64,000 nt of DNA from Scybalousia_A sp963540815 (lineage in GTDB: Bacteria; Bacteroidota; Bacteroidia; Bacteroidales; P3). Where the stretch lies: assembly GCA_963540815.1 (NCBI GenBank), contig CAUTQY010000005.1, positions 61,493 through 125,492 of the forward strand, in the 5' to 3' direction. A model generated the notes under the pieces. It was not told the origin of the DNA, made no database searches, and was given only the letters and a program-made list of their open reading frames with translations. The position numbers and the translations under genes were made by a program. Below are positions 53,247 through 63,358 of this stretch, in pieces. Positions within the stretch are counted from its first letter, which is position 1; every line of letters starts with the position of its first letter.

Positions 53247-56200
53247 ATGGCAAACAAGAATAACACAAAATCCGCAAAATTAAGAAAGACAAAAGAATTG
53301 TTGAATATGCCTATCAATATGAATGCAATCAATCCCAACAATAGACAAGCAATTGGCAAGGATAAAGACGCAAAAGCAGCGACTCCCATCGCAGATGCAA
53401 AAGTCATTGAACTGTATGACTGCATAGTAAAACAACTGCAGCAGGAGGGGAATAATGGAATGTTGTCGTGGAATCAGTTTAAGGCTCACTTCACCCCTCC
53501 ATATAAGGGTGAAAGGTTTGGGGGCTATGTTCTGCAAGCATTAAAAGAGCATCTTGGAAACGTAGAGAACGGGACTATTGCAGAACCATGTTTCAAGTCC
53601 GTTGTAAATGGTATCACGATAAAAGCCGTGCAAAAGATTATCGACGCCATAAACAAGCAGAAGAAACCCACATCATCGCTGATTCCCATCAAAGGCATCA
53701 GCAAGGTGATGCAGGCACGGCTCAGGGATTTAGACATAATGGATGCTGCATCTCTGTTGGCGAGAGGAAACACAGTGGACAAGAGAAAAGCACTGGCAGA
53801 TAGACTCTCCGTGGATGTCAGAGTGGTTAACACATGGGTGAAACAGGCTGACTTGTGGAGAGTGGAGGGTATGACAACGGACTTGGCTTATCTTCTTGTC
53901 CTTGCAGGAATCCGCAATGTGGAAGACCTCGCACAGGCTGACGAGAAGAAGATAACGCCCATACTGAATGGTTTTTGTGCCACACAGATAGATTTTGAGT
54001 TTGACGCAAACACGATTCCAACAGCTATAGAAAATGCCAAGGAACTCGTTGCATTCGGCAATCCTGTAAGGGAAATCGACATAAACGGAATGGCTGAATT
54101 CCTAAAAGGAAGGCTCCAGCCAAGCAACAGACGTGACGATGCGGACATAGAACCCTTAATCAACCTAATCAAAGAGTATCAAGATGCCCAGAAGGCACAA
54201 TTATTAAAGAAATCAACCCATAGACAGACAGAAGATGAAGAGCCTACGCACTTGTTTGTGGATGATGACGATGAAACAGGTGAACTGGAACTGCTAAACG
54301 GCAGGGCCATCACGAGAGGGCTGGGATTCCTTGATGACATCCAGTTTGCCCTGCCACTGCCGCGCAGGATAAGCGGAACTGTTACGATAAGGAAGAAGAA
54401 TGAAATCATCGACCCCAAAAAGACAGACTCGGTGTATTACCGTGGTTGCACACGTCTTTCTGGTGCCATGGTGGAAATAAGCGGCATTGTCAGTCCTTCT
54501 GACGACCAAAAAGAAGCGAATGTAAATCCGTCATGCGTAACGGATGGCAATGGAAAATTCGTAATCGTGCTGCCGGAGAGGTATAGCATGAAGGACACGC
54601 TGACAATTACAATTTCGCAAGGCTCCAACAAGCAGGAGTTCATCAAGAGTGCACCAGAAATAATAGAGGCGGTAAAGGAGCAGAAAACGCTCAACCTGTT
54701 TTACAAATTGGATGCCCTTGGTGACGAGATTGATTACATAGATGACCAAATCACACAGATAAAGGAAAAACTTGCCTCAATCCAAGAACAAGAAGCCGAC
54801 CTCAATAAAGATGATGAAGATACTGCCAAGGAACTGGCAAGGCTGGCAGAGCAGAAAGACGAGTACAATGAGTTGCTGTGGGGCAATACGCAAAAGGGGG
54901 TGTCTGGGTATTATGCTGACAAACGCCAAAGAATGGAGGAGTATGATACTCTCAAGAAAGAACTCATAAGGAAAAGCGGGATATCACCCTATTCGTCAAA
55001 AGGCATCAAGGAAGCCTTTGAGCATTTCATCAATAACATCTCAAATCTGGAAGCGAGACTTGAAGGTGAAGACTTTAGTCCAAATGTAAAAGATGAGGGA
55101 TTTATAATCATCGAGGAGGTATTCAAAGGTGAGAGGACTGATGTGGAAAAGGCTCTGCCCAAGGTGAAACTCATGGGCAATGATGAGAAGACCGTCCACC
55201 TGTCAACAGATACTGCCCCATCAAGAATCCACACATACGGTATGCTTCAGCGACTTGTGGAACCGGACATTACGGGCGAAGGCAGAAAGGCGTTGGTCAA
55301 TCCGATTGACGTGATGGATTTCAAGAAGAAAATGGCTGAAAATCCCAACTCATTCCCACAGGCATCGTCCTTGGGGATGGGCTACATACTCAATATGCAC
55401 CAAGCATGGGTTCCTGACGGATTCGCATTAGGCGACTTGCTCTATTCTTTGGTGCTGGCTCCGGGTGAAGAGCAGAGGCTGATTGTGAGGGAAAACAAGC
55501 AGACATACGCAATAACGGACGAGGCAGAGGCAATTGATGCTGACAGCGAAAGCTATGCCATGACGCAGGACGATGATACCACGGCAGCATTTAACTATGC
55601 GATGGATCAACTGTCATCTGGCAAGTCCAGTTACAGTTACAGCGCAAGTTCATGGAGCGTCGGAGGCAGTGCTAGCGGAGGTATCGGCGGTGCTATGCTC
55701 GGACTTTCGGGTGGATATTCAAAATCGAGCGGTAAAGGTTCTTCATCTGCCAGCCAGAGCAATGCGCACAGCGAGGCTTCTTCCGCAGCGCAGAATTTCC
55801 AGCACAACATCAAGAGTGCATCTGACAAGATTTCACAGGCGAAACGCGTGAGCATGGAAATGGCGACGAGTGAGGTAAGCGACTCTGTGGCAACCAAGAT
55901 TATTGCCAACCACAACCACAGCCATGCCATGACGATTCAGTATTGGGAGGTGATGCGCAGGTACAAGCTGGAAACCTGCATAGACAACATCGACCTTGTG
56001 CTGTTTGTGCCGCTGAAACTGGTTCGATTCTTGCCAGCACATCAAAGCTTTTACGTGAACGACACCGCGAATTTCAACAAGACTGCTTTTGCCAACCGAT
56101 ATAACACGCTGTTGCGCTATTACGACACGCTGTATTACAGGCTTTCATATAAATACAGAACAGGACTAAGCCTGATAAAGAAATATGCGGCATATCCCAA

Positions 56201-58112
56201 ATGGGAAATGGAAAATATTTCAGAGGATATGGCAGGCAAGGAAATCACCTTGACTTTAGAGGGTAGTTTCTTGGAATTTGATAATCTGAAAGCCACGTTA
56301 GTATTGGCAAATGGCAAAGGCAGAATAGCAGGTCGCATAGTTCAAAACCTGCAGTTAAGAGATACGTTAGGGCAAGGTGCTGAGAATGATGATGATTTAT
56401 CCATTGAAGGACTGATAACAAAATATAGAATAAAAACAGAGAAAGAGTTAAAGCAACTGATAGCCAATATAAGGAATGAGGTTACACATGAAATAAAAAT
56501 CTCATTCAAGTTGATGTCAGATATTTCTGAGCAAGATTTATCTTACATCTCAATCCAAAAAGGCTTAAAACCAGTGAACTACAGGCTTCACGAGGGATAT
56601 GTAATAGTGCGTGACGACAAAAATGCAACCGTTGTAACAAAAGACGAAAGTTGGTCTGAGGCCCAACTCCTCGCCGTAGAACATTACATGGGTAAACTTA
56701 CGGACTTGTATCAGGACAATAAAGGTTCCAGTGGAGACCGCAAGAGCATAGCGCATTATTCTACAGGGCTGCCAGAAAACTTTTTGACGAACTACGTCAA
56801 TGACGGTGGAACTTTGACCGCCACTGCATTGAGACCATATTCAGAAGTAATCCTATCGGATTGCAAAATGAAGGGTGTGAATGGGAATGAGATAGAAGGG
56901 GCTGCGCCATCTTCTTATAGTATTGACGACTCCATTACGATAAACCTGTCTAACCGCATACCTGTTCTGCGCTACAATGAATTCCAGAAAATGGAGGAAA
57001 CACTTCAGCATATCTGTACCAATCCTATCCTCTATTCCCAAGTGATATGGGCTTCATTGAACGATGACGAGCGTGTGTTGATGTTGGAGCAATATACCAT
57101 TGACATGAATTTCAATTTGCTTTCGGATGATGATTCTAATGAAGAGAAAGTGGAGAAGAATCAGGAAGACATGATACCGTTGCTTAATTGTATCAATGTC
57201 AAGAATATGATGGGCTTTTATGGGAATTGCATGATTTTCCCATTCACTTTCCCACAGCGGTTGGCAAAGAGGCTGGGTAAGACGGCTGCAAATATACAAG
57301 ATTCGCTTTACCGTTACCATTCTAACAACTTCCGCGTACCTACAACCACCATATCACTGCCGACAAAGGGAATGATTGGGGAAGCTGTGCTGGGCGAGAC
57401 GAATGTCAGCGAAGAGATTGACCTCACACGTTTCTGGAACTGGCAGGACTCTCCGATTGACAAAATGGAAATTGACAGCAGTTATCTGAATGGTACAGAC
57501 TATTTGCAGGGCAAAAGTACAAAAGACGTGACATCGCTGAACATGCAGGGAGCAACAGCAGCAACACCTGTCACTGTTCCTGACCTTGTGTCCGCACTTG
57601 TAAACAAGCAGACACCGGCCTTTGACAACATCACTGGTCTTGACCAACTGAAAGAAGTCCTCAATGCTGGCACCACCAGTGCTGCCGCAGGGCGAGATAA
57701 AGTCATCAGTTCTTCTGCGGAACTTGTAAAATCAGCCCTTTCAGCATTGAAGCAACCCAGTGGTGATAAAACTGACGGGAATGAATCCGATGGAATAGGC
57801 AATGGCGAGGATGGTTCGCAAGGTGAAAATAACGCCACCCCTCTCGAAACAGACCCTAACTCAACTGATTCAGGCGAAAAAACAAAAACAGACGCCGAAA
57901 ACCAAAACACTGGTATAAATGCTTTCAAGGCTCTATTAGAAAGAGCCATTATAGCATTTAGAAATAATGATGATGCGTGGAAGTTTTATCAAGAGGAAAC
58001 GGAAGAAGAAACTATAACGGAAGAAAAAAAGAAAGATATCAGAAAAAAGGCTAATGCTTATTGTGAAAAGAACTATAAAAAGTCTTTAAATGAGTTGATT
58101 AAAAGTATATAA
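53247..58112 (+). CDS. Giant multidomain protein with helix-hairpin-helix (DUF4332-like) region, function unknown
   Basis: 1621 residues with no signal peptide. In order there is a Lys-rich N-terminus and a helical domain (50-135). Next come paired helix-hairpin-helix-like modules resembling DUF4332 (145-250: IPIKGISKVMQARLRDLDIM, MTTDLAYLLVLAGIRNVEDL). A β-sandwich of carboxypeptidase-regulatory type follows (373-457), then a coiled coil (485-545). A conserved-looking block WVPDGFALGDLLYSLVLAPG (721-740) leads to a Ser/Gly-rich, glycine-zipper-like segment (789-835) and an amphipathic helix ending NHNHSHAMTIQYWEVMRRYK (888-907). A long α/β region has PTKGMIGEAVLGETNVSEEI and LTRFWNWQDSPI (1372-1404). 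Last is an acidic low-complexity linker (1500-1560) and a helical tail. I know of no characterised protein with this plan. The 4.9-kb frame is intact. Confidence 0.75.
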   Translation: MANKNNTKSAKLRKTKELLNMPINMNAINPNNRQAIGKDKDAKAATPIADAKVIELYDCIVKQLQQEGNNGMLSWNQFKAHFTPPYKGERFGGYVLQALKEHLGNVENGTIAEPCFKSVVNGITIKAVQKIIDAINKQKKPTSSLIPIKGISKVMQARLRDLDIMDAASLLARGNTVDKRKALADRLSVDVRVVNTWVKQADLWRVEGMTTDLAYLLVLAGIRNVEDLAQADEKKITPILNGFCATQIDFEFDANTIPTAIENAKELVAFGNPVREIDINGMAEFLKGRLQPSNRRDDADIEPLINLIKEYQDAQKAQLLKKSTHRQTEDEEPTHLFVDDDDETGELELLNGRAITRGLGFLDDIQFALPLPRRISGTVTIRKKNEIIDPKKTDSVYYRGCTRLSGAMVEISGIVSPSDDQKEANVNPSCVTDGNGKFVIVLPERYSMKDTLTITISQGSNKQEFIKSAPEIIEAVKEQKTLNLFYKLDALGDEIDYIDDQITQIKEKLASIQEQEADLNKDDEDTAKELARLAEQKDEYNELLWGNTQKGVSGYYADKRQRMEEYDTLKKELIRKSGISPYSSKGIKEAFEHFINNISNLEARLEGEDFSPNVKDEGFIIIEEVFKGERTDVEKALPKVKLMGNDEKTVHLSTDTAPSRIHTYGMLQRLVEPDITGEGRKALVNPIDVMDFKKKMAENPNSFPQASSLGMGYILNMHQAWVPDGFALGDLLYSLVLAPGEEQRLIVRENKQTYAITDEAEAIDADSESYAMTQDDDTTAAFNYAMDQLSSGKSSYSYSASSWSVGGSASGGIGGAMLGLSGGYSKSSGKGSSSASQSNAHSEASSAAQNFQHNIKSASDKISQAKRVSMEMATSEVSDSVATKIIANHNHSHAMTIQYWEVMRRYKLETCIDNIDLVLFVPLKLVRFLPAHQSFYVNDTANFNKTAFANRYNTLLRYYDTLYYRLSYKYRTGLSLIKKYAAYPKWEMENISEDMAGKEITLTLEGSFLEFDNLKATLVLANGKGRIAGRIVQNLQLRDTLGQGAENDDDLSIEGLITKYRIKTEKELKQLIANIRNEVTHEIKISFKLMSDISEQDLSYISIQKGLKPVNYRLHEGYVIVRDDKNATVVTKDESWSEAQLLAVEHYMGKLTDLYQDNKGSSGDRKSIAHYSTGLPENFLTNYVNDGGTLTATALRPYSEVILSDCKMKGVNGNEIEGAAPSSYSIDDSITINLSNRIPVLRYNEFQKMEETLQHICTNPILYSQVIWASLNDDERVLMLEQYTIDMNFNLLSDDDSNEEKVEKNQEDMIPLLNCINVKNMMGFYGNCMIFPFTFPQRLAKRLGKTAANIQDSLYRYHSNNFRVPTTTISLPTKGMIGEAVLGETNVSEEIDLTRFWNWQDSPIDKMEIDSSYLNGTDYLQGKSTKDVTSLNMQGATAATPVTVPDLVSALVNKQTPAFDNITGLDQLKEVLNAGTTSAAAGRDKVISSSAELVKSALSALKQPSGDKTDGNESDGIGNGEDGSQGENNATPLETDPNSTDSGEKTKTDAENQNTGINAFKALLERAIIAFRNNDDAWKFYQEETEEETITEEKKKDIRKKANAYCEKNYKKSLNELIKSI

Positions 58113-58134
58113 TGGTTTAAAGGGTATTAAAAAT

Positions 58135-59241
58135 ATGGATACAAATGAAATAATAGCAGAATTGATACAAAAGTTGAGCGACAACATTGTAGATTGTCTC
58201 GATAGAACAAATGGAGATAATGCGTGTTATATTGATAACACCTCAGGAGAGACGTTTGAAGAGTATTGGTCTGTAATTATTGGTGTATGTGAACACAAAC
58301 AGATAGACCTTAATGCAATAAACCTACAGGAATGCTTTGCAAAAGCAAATAGTAGTGCAGAAATCAAACATAAAGAACAATGCATCACAAAAGTTCTTGA
58401 AGGTTTCATTGAAAAATTCAGCTGGACTCCTGCTGGGTGTACCAAAAGTGCTAAGATTCCTTATGTAATGAATGACACAAAGTATACCCAAAAAAGGGAA
58501 GAAAAAGATAATGCTGCAAAATGGAAAAAAATCAAGGAGAAAATAAAAAGATATGAAAAGGATTTTAGGGAAAAACAACTTAAACCATGCGATTTCGATT
58601 TTCAAGATTATAATAGTGAGGTCGATGGAAGTACAAGATATGGAAAAGGTTCACCCGAGATGATAACCTATGTTATTGATAGACTTGTTAAAGACAAAAC
58701 GATAACAAATAAAGAGGGAGTTACTCAATTCATGAAAGACTATGCTATCGGCATAGATTGCTCTGGTTTTGTAACTCGAGCCATTGCTACGGTGTTGGCA
58801 GCTTTGAATGTGGAGAAATCTATACAAATAGAAACAGTAGGTGCATCTGGAACTTATTTGTTAACGAACTGTACTCTTATGGCTTCAAAAGAATTTATCA
58901 ATAGTGGCTATATAGAAACAAAAACTTTTCAAGAAAAAAAAGGAAAGAAACATTTTACACAAAATTACAAAATTACCGAAAATATACTATCAAAAGTTAG
59001 AGTGGGAGATATTGTTTGTACAACGAATGAACACTATCATGTGAGAATCATCTGCAAAATAGATAGGGACAACAAAGGACTTCCCACAAAAATATACTAT
59101 GTGGATTCATCTTCTTCTGAAAATCAGCAGGGAATTAGATGTTCCCAAAAAGATGGAATTTTGAAAAAATACACTGTAGTGCGTCCATATTATATGGACA
59201 TATACTACAATGGTGAATATGGGACTCATAAAAGTAATTAA
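58135..59241 (+). CDS. Predicted NlpC/P60-like cysteine hydrolase
   Basis: 368 residues. The C-terminal half (about 165-350) carries YAIGIDCSGFVTRAIATVLA, with a probable catalytic Cys209 in the DCSGFV motif of NlpC/P60 and CHAP enzymes. VGDIVCTTNEHYHVRIICKI follows with a probable His302, and KIYYVDSSSS with a polar residue. The N-terminal half is helical with a Lys-rich coiled segment (EEKDNAAKWKKIKEKIKRYE). There is no signal peptide. Such enzymes cleave peptidoglycan peptides or act as transferases; an inserted region between Cys and His makes this one divergent. It starts 22 bp after the giant gene and is three bases from the next gene. Confidence 0.7.
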   Translation: MDTNEIIAELIQKLSDNIVDCLDRTNGDNACYIDNTSGETFEEYWSVIIGVCEHKQIDLNAINLQECFAKANSSAEIKHKEQCITKVLEGFIEKFSWTPAGCTKSAKIPYVMNDTKYTQKREEKDNAAKWKKIKEKIKRYEKDFREKQLKPCDFDFQDYNSEVDGSTRYGKGSPEMITYVIDRLVKDKTITNKEGVTQFMKDYAIGIDCSGFVTRAIATVLAALNVEKSIQIETVGASGTYLLTNCTLMASKEFINSGYIETKTFQEKKGKKHFTQNYKITENILSKVRVGDIVCTTNEHYHVRIICKIDRDNKGLPTKIYYVDSSSSENQQGIRCSQKDGILKKYTVVRPYYMDIYYNGEYGTHKSN

Positions 59242-59244
59242 GCC

Positions 59245-59580
59245 ATGGCAGAATTACAAGACATAGCGGCAAAGCTCTTGGAACAAGAGACATCGCCAGA
59301 GATAATGAAATTAAAGGAGCAGATTCTGCGACGAATCGCATTAGAATCAGACGTAAAACCGTCTCGCATTCCTGCTCCGCTGAACATAACACAAATCGGC
59401 GGGTACATAAACCTGCTGAGGAAACTAAACAAGGAGGAGAATGACAGACAGTTAGAAATAATCCGTCTGCTGAAGCAAAACTCTGATGATGTGGTCAAAG
59501 ATAAGACCGCATACCAGACAATGCTGGAGCAGATGCTGACATCAGTTCTTGGATTACCTGTGCAAACGCCGACAGAGTAG
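59245..59580 (+). CDS. Small helical protein, third gene of the cassette
   Basis: 111 residues (MAELQDIAAKLLEQETSPEI ... LTSVLGLPVQTPTE), predicted almost entirely helical and without signal peptide or cysteines. It begins three bases after the hydrolase stop, so the genes are probably translationally coupled. Candidate roles are an immunity protein, chaperone or structural adaptor for the first two products; nothing in the sequence decides between them. It is intact although the sequence immediately after it is decayed. Confidence 0.6.
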   Translation: MAELQDIAAKLLEQETSPEIMKLKEQILRRIALESDVKPSRIPAPLNITQIGGYINLLRKLNKEENDRQLEIIRLLKQNSDDVVKDKTAYQTMLEQMLTSVLGLPVQTPTE

Positions 59581-60300
59581 AAACTCCACGGTACGAGGAA
59601 TATCAAAAACGAGTGAACAAGGCTTCTTTATCTATGGTTCTTTAGGATTGTGGTTTTTGCAGCGTGTACATTTGGAATAGAGAAAACTGAGTATCCCGAA
59701 GTCTTTATACGGTCAACAATTGGGCAAGAACGGTAATGCTCTTCGTTATGGTATGGATTCGTTCGCAACGTTGTTGGGTTTGAAGAATGGCATCCTGAAC
59801 AGGAATGATTAGGAAATGCAGGGCAAAAAGTAGTGTAATGCAATAAGATGTCTGAGGGAAAGGCAACTCGTGGATAGTACGACAGAAAGACTTTCAGAGT
59901 AAGTGTTTGAACAAAGGAATCTGACGGCAGGACATACGAAGGCAGTGCAGGAAAGAATCAAGGCGGACGTTTAGGATATTGGAGCAAGGCTCCCGCTTAC
60001 GGCATCTGATGTATGTGAGTTTACCGGCAGCATTACAGTCCATATTAGGACAAGGCACCAATTGTGGCGTATCCGAAGAGATTGGTTTCTCCGTATATGT
60101 GTAACAGCATGGATATGAGGGTTGGGGCTTCTATGCGTTGAACGGATGTTAATGACAGAAAGAACGGAGTTACTCCTAAAGCACGGTAAGACAAGTACCT
60201 TATCTTTTACTGGATAAGTTAATGAGAGTCACTTGACGGTGTCAAGTGGCTCTTTCTCTCACTTATTACATATCTAAATATGCCGAAAGTCTCACTTGAC
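59581..60300. other. Decayed sequence without an intact gene
   Basis: About 700 bp of mid-G+C sequence. No frame exceeds 75 codons in a believable way. Short readable stretches such as SLYGQQLGKNGNALRYGMDS and FATLLGLKNGILNRND suggest remnants of one or more ICE genes, but I cannot identify them. Confidence 0.4.
60225..60253 (+). terminator. Hairpin in the decayed stretch
   Basis: Stem GAGTCACTTGAC / GTCAAGTGGCTC with one mismatch and a three-base loop, followed by TTTCTCTC. It is the first terminator-like hairpin downstream of the three-gene cassette. Confidence 0.5.
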
Positions 60301-60312
60301 TTATGCTGAAAA

Positions 60313-60340
60313 CTGCCAGCCCGAGCACTCGGACTGGCAG
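60313..60340 (-). terminator. Terminator of the helicase/methylase remnant
   Basis: Stem CTGCCAGCCCGAG / CTCGGACTGGCAG with one mismatch and a two-base loop, 20 bp past the end of the minus-strand pseudogene. Confidence 0.6.
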
Positions 60341-60359
60341 CACAATATATAGTGAAGTA

Positions 60360-61821
60360 TCAAGGTCGCAGCCCTTTATTCTGAGTTTCCTTTGGCTTAG
60401 GCGCATCTGGAACGACATCGCTATTGGCGACAAGTTCCTGCTGTTCTGCCTCCTTGGGTTCGTTGCTCTTTGCCAGTTCCAGTTGTATCTTTTCAGTCTA
60501 TCGTCGCCAGTTCTGACTTCAAGCCTTTCAGCTCATCCTCTTTCTTCCACTGCTTGCCTGCAATCTCCTTCAATAGCGGGATGTCCTTGGCAAGTGCGGC
60601 ATTCTTCTCCTGATACTGCTCGATGGTCTGGGGAATGTGTTCCAGTGAGTTGATGAAGTTAAGGGCAGCGGCAATCGGGTCTGACAAGGCAATGAAACCG
60701 TTGTTGTACTTATACTTGAAATTGCCCTCCACGCAGAACTTGTTCTGGAACATACCCAGCCACTCCTTGTCAAGCGGTTCGCTGCAAATGAGGATGGGGA
60801 AACCGTGAATCTCGCCGATGCGTCGGTACTCACCCTTGGTGTCCATCTCTTTGGCAATCTTCTGGAGCTGCTTGCCGATGCTCTGCTCGTCGGTGGGCTT
60901 GAAGCCGTCGAGACGGATGGGGCTCATGAGGTTGCCCTCGCCGTCCAGTTTACGTTGCGCCTTGTGCCTGTCGAAGTCCTCTTGCAGCTTGGCAATGACA
61001 CCGTTGTTACGATCAATATCACCCTACATGTTCTCCAGTCGCCAGACGGAATCGTTACGTGCCTTGTTGAACGACTTACGTTCACCCTCCAATGCAGCAA
61101 TCTTCTTCTCCAGCTTCGCCTTGTCGAGCAAGTCCGTGTTGCCTGAAAGGATAGCCATGTACTCCGAGAAATTCATGCCCGACTTCTCGTCCATAGCCCC
61201 CTCGTCAATGGTTCGTGCGCCGAGTGCGCCACTCTTCAACTGCGAGATGAACATCTGCTTGCAGTGAAGAAGATTGAACTTGTAACTGTCGAGCGACTTC
61301 TCCACGGCATAGATAATTACGTCCACCCTGTTATCGGCAAAGTGCTTGGCAATCTCATTTTTCGCGCGTACCGCCCGACCGTTGCGCTGCTCCAAGTCGG
61401 ACGGTCGCCAGGGCGTGTCAAGATGATGAATTGCCACCGCCCGCTTCTGGGCATTGACACCCGTGCCGAGCATGGAGGTGGAGCCGAACAGCACACGGAC
61501 GCTGCCCTCTTTCATGGCAGAAATAACCGCTTTTTGCGCCTTCTCGTTCTTGCATTCCTGAATGAAGTGGATTTCATGGGCAGGGATGCCGTAGTCCTCC
61601 ACCAGTTTGCGCTTGATTTCCGAATACACATTCCAGCCTTAACCACTTTGCCATGTGCCGAGGTCAGAGAATACGAACTGCGTACCCTTCTGCGCGTCGA
61701 AACGGCGGTAATACTCCGCAATCATCTTGGCGCAGTGGCTGGCCTTGTTGTCGGGATGGTCTGCGTAGTTAGGGTCTATCATACGCATGTCGAGTGCCAT
61801 CTTTCTTGCATAATCAGTCAT
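60360..61821 (-). pseudogene. ICE helicase/DNA-methylase gene, C-terminal remnant with several lesions
   Basis: From 61821 the sequence reads ALDMRMIDPNYADHPDNKAS, TQFVFSDLGTWQSG, a TAA, then NVYSEIKRKLVEDYGIPAHE and GSTSMLGTGVNAQKRAVAIH, LDTPWRPSDLEQRNGRAVRA. These are SNF2-type helicase C-domain motifs (including V and VI) of the very large helicase/N6-methylase proteins carried by Bacteroides ICEs. A TAG follows VWRLENM (near 61022), and a frameshift near 60490-60500 precedes the natural end NKGLRP (stop 60360-60362). Everything upstream of ALDMRM, including the methylase domain, is missing. Non-functional remnant. Confidence 0.8.
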
Positions 61822-61824
61822 TAA

Positions 61825-62112
61825 GAATTAAGGGAAACAGAGGGATATGCAAGGAATGTAACTATTTGAAATAGTATTATTTAGCTTTTTCCTGCTATTT
61901 TAAGGGTAAGCGAAAACGAGCATAAAGCGGCAGGAGTTCCGTTACCAAATCGTAACCCATTAGGGAAAAAGCAAAAAGGGGTTACGAATAAAAGCTAAAC
62001 AACTGTACCATAGGTTTTTATTCTTCATCTTTCATTTTTCTGCATCGCTCAGGAACACTTGTTCATCTGTACCTTTGCAAACAAAGGTAACTTAGAAAAA
62101 AGCGACAGAAAA
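61825..62112. promoter_or_regulatory. Leader of the integrase gene with possible attachment-site motifs
   Basis: This AT-rich 290-bp gap has no gene. It holds GTTACC (61941-61946), the inverted pair CGTAACCC (61951-61958) / GGGTTACG (61979-61986) and GGTAAC (62086-62091), the same hexamer as clustered at 3332-3557. GTACCTTTGC at 62069-62078 is both a -7 promoter element (TACCTTTG) and an exact match to the GTAnnTTTGC core of CTnDOT-type attachment sites. Confidence 0.5.
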
Positions 62113-63207
62113 ATGAAGGAAAACAAACTGAAAGTGTCGTTCTTCGTTCAGGCGAAACGAACCGACAAGAAGGGGCTTGTGCCTGTCATCGGGCGTATCT
62201 CGATGGGTAGAACCCATTCGGGATTCTCCACCAAGTGCAAGACTCCGCTGTCCCTGTGGGACAGCCGTAAGCAACGGCTCATCGGTAAGAGCGCAATGGC
62301 GGTGTCCGTCAATCAGAAACTCGGTGAATGCACCGCACTCATTCACGCACGCTTTCACGAACTCAGTGAAAGGAAAGAAACTTTCACAGCCACAGACGTG
62401 AGGGATGCCTATCAAGGACAAATCCACCGCCAAACCCTGCTCTTGGAGAGTTTCGGGGAGTATCTCACACAGACAAAGGAGCGCATAGGCATCGACCGAG
62501 CCTTGAAGACGTTCAAACTCCGTACCTACCAGCTCTCCCTGCTCCGTGAGTATGTACAAAAGAAGCACAAGGTAAGCGACATTCCCCTTTCACAGTTGGA
62601 CAAAGCCTTTATCGAGGGCTTCGAGTATTATCTCACTATTGACCGCAAACTGAAACGCAGCAGCATATCGAGTACCGTGTCTACTTTGCAGACCATCGTC
62701 CGCATGGCGGTGAAGAAAGGTGTGCTGGACTTCTATCCGTTCTTGGGCTACAGTTACGAGCGACCAAAAGGCGAACCGAGAAGCATCACGCAAGACGAAC
62801 TACAAAAGATAATTGACTTGGAGATTGAATGGGAGAACTACCTCATTGTCCGTGATTTGTTCGTCTTCTCCTGCTTCACAGGTCTGGCAATCTCAGATGT
62901 CCGCAATCTTCGTGAGGAAAACATTGTTTTGGAAGAAGGAGAACTCTGCATCAAGGGCAGGCGTATGAAGACCAAGACCCCGTACCGTGTACAGGTGCTT
63001 CCTCCTGCTCTGGCAATCATGAATCGTTACAGAGGAATACGGGCGGGATTTATCTTTGATGTACCGACAGAGGACATTATCCACAATGGCATGCATCACA
63101 TACAGAGAAATATCGGAATGGAAAGCCCGCTGACCTTTCACATGGCACGACATAGAGATTTTTATAAACGACAAATAATCAATAGATTAAATTGTTTGTC
63201 AATATAG
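62113..63207 (+). pseudogene. IntDOT-like tyrosine integrase, truncated before the catalytic tyrosine
   Basis: The ATG at 62113 (MKENKLKVSFFVQAKRTDKK) is preferred over the frame extension to 62059. An N-terminal arm-binding domain, SAM-like core-binding domain and catalytic domain follow. FSCFTGLAISDVRNLREENI lacks the first arginine of the usual motif, as is typical of IntDOT relatives. The catalytic Lys lies in KGRRMKTKTPYRVQVLP, and HMARH is the HxxR box. Immediately after it (63153) homology ends and unrelated AT-rich sequence adds 18 residues. The tyrosine box is absent, so the enzyme should be inactive. Its location at the ICE end fits the element's own integrase. Confidence 0.8.
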
Positions 63208-63358
63208 GGAGGTAACGATAAGGAAACCAGTGAACTTCTATACTCTACCTTGTTTTGCCATTTCAAAGAACCACTTTGTTTGCTGCAAAGGTAGCGATAT
63301 TTTCGCGAAAAGATGGGAATTTCTTCGTTTAAAATAGTTTGGGTATTATAAAAAGGGT
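63208..63358. other. AT-rich spacer between integrase remnant and transposase
   Basis: 150 bp without a gene. It contains one more GGTAAC (63211-63216) and CTGCAAAGGTAGCGATATTT, resembling a minus-strand promoter element (TACCTTTG). The end of the insertion sequence probably lies here, but with its other end outside the window the terminal repeats cannot be confirmed. Confidence 0.4.
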
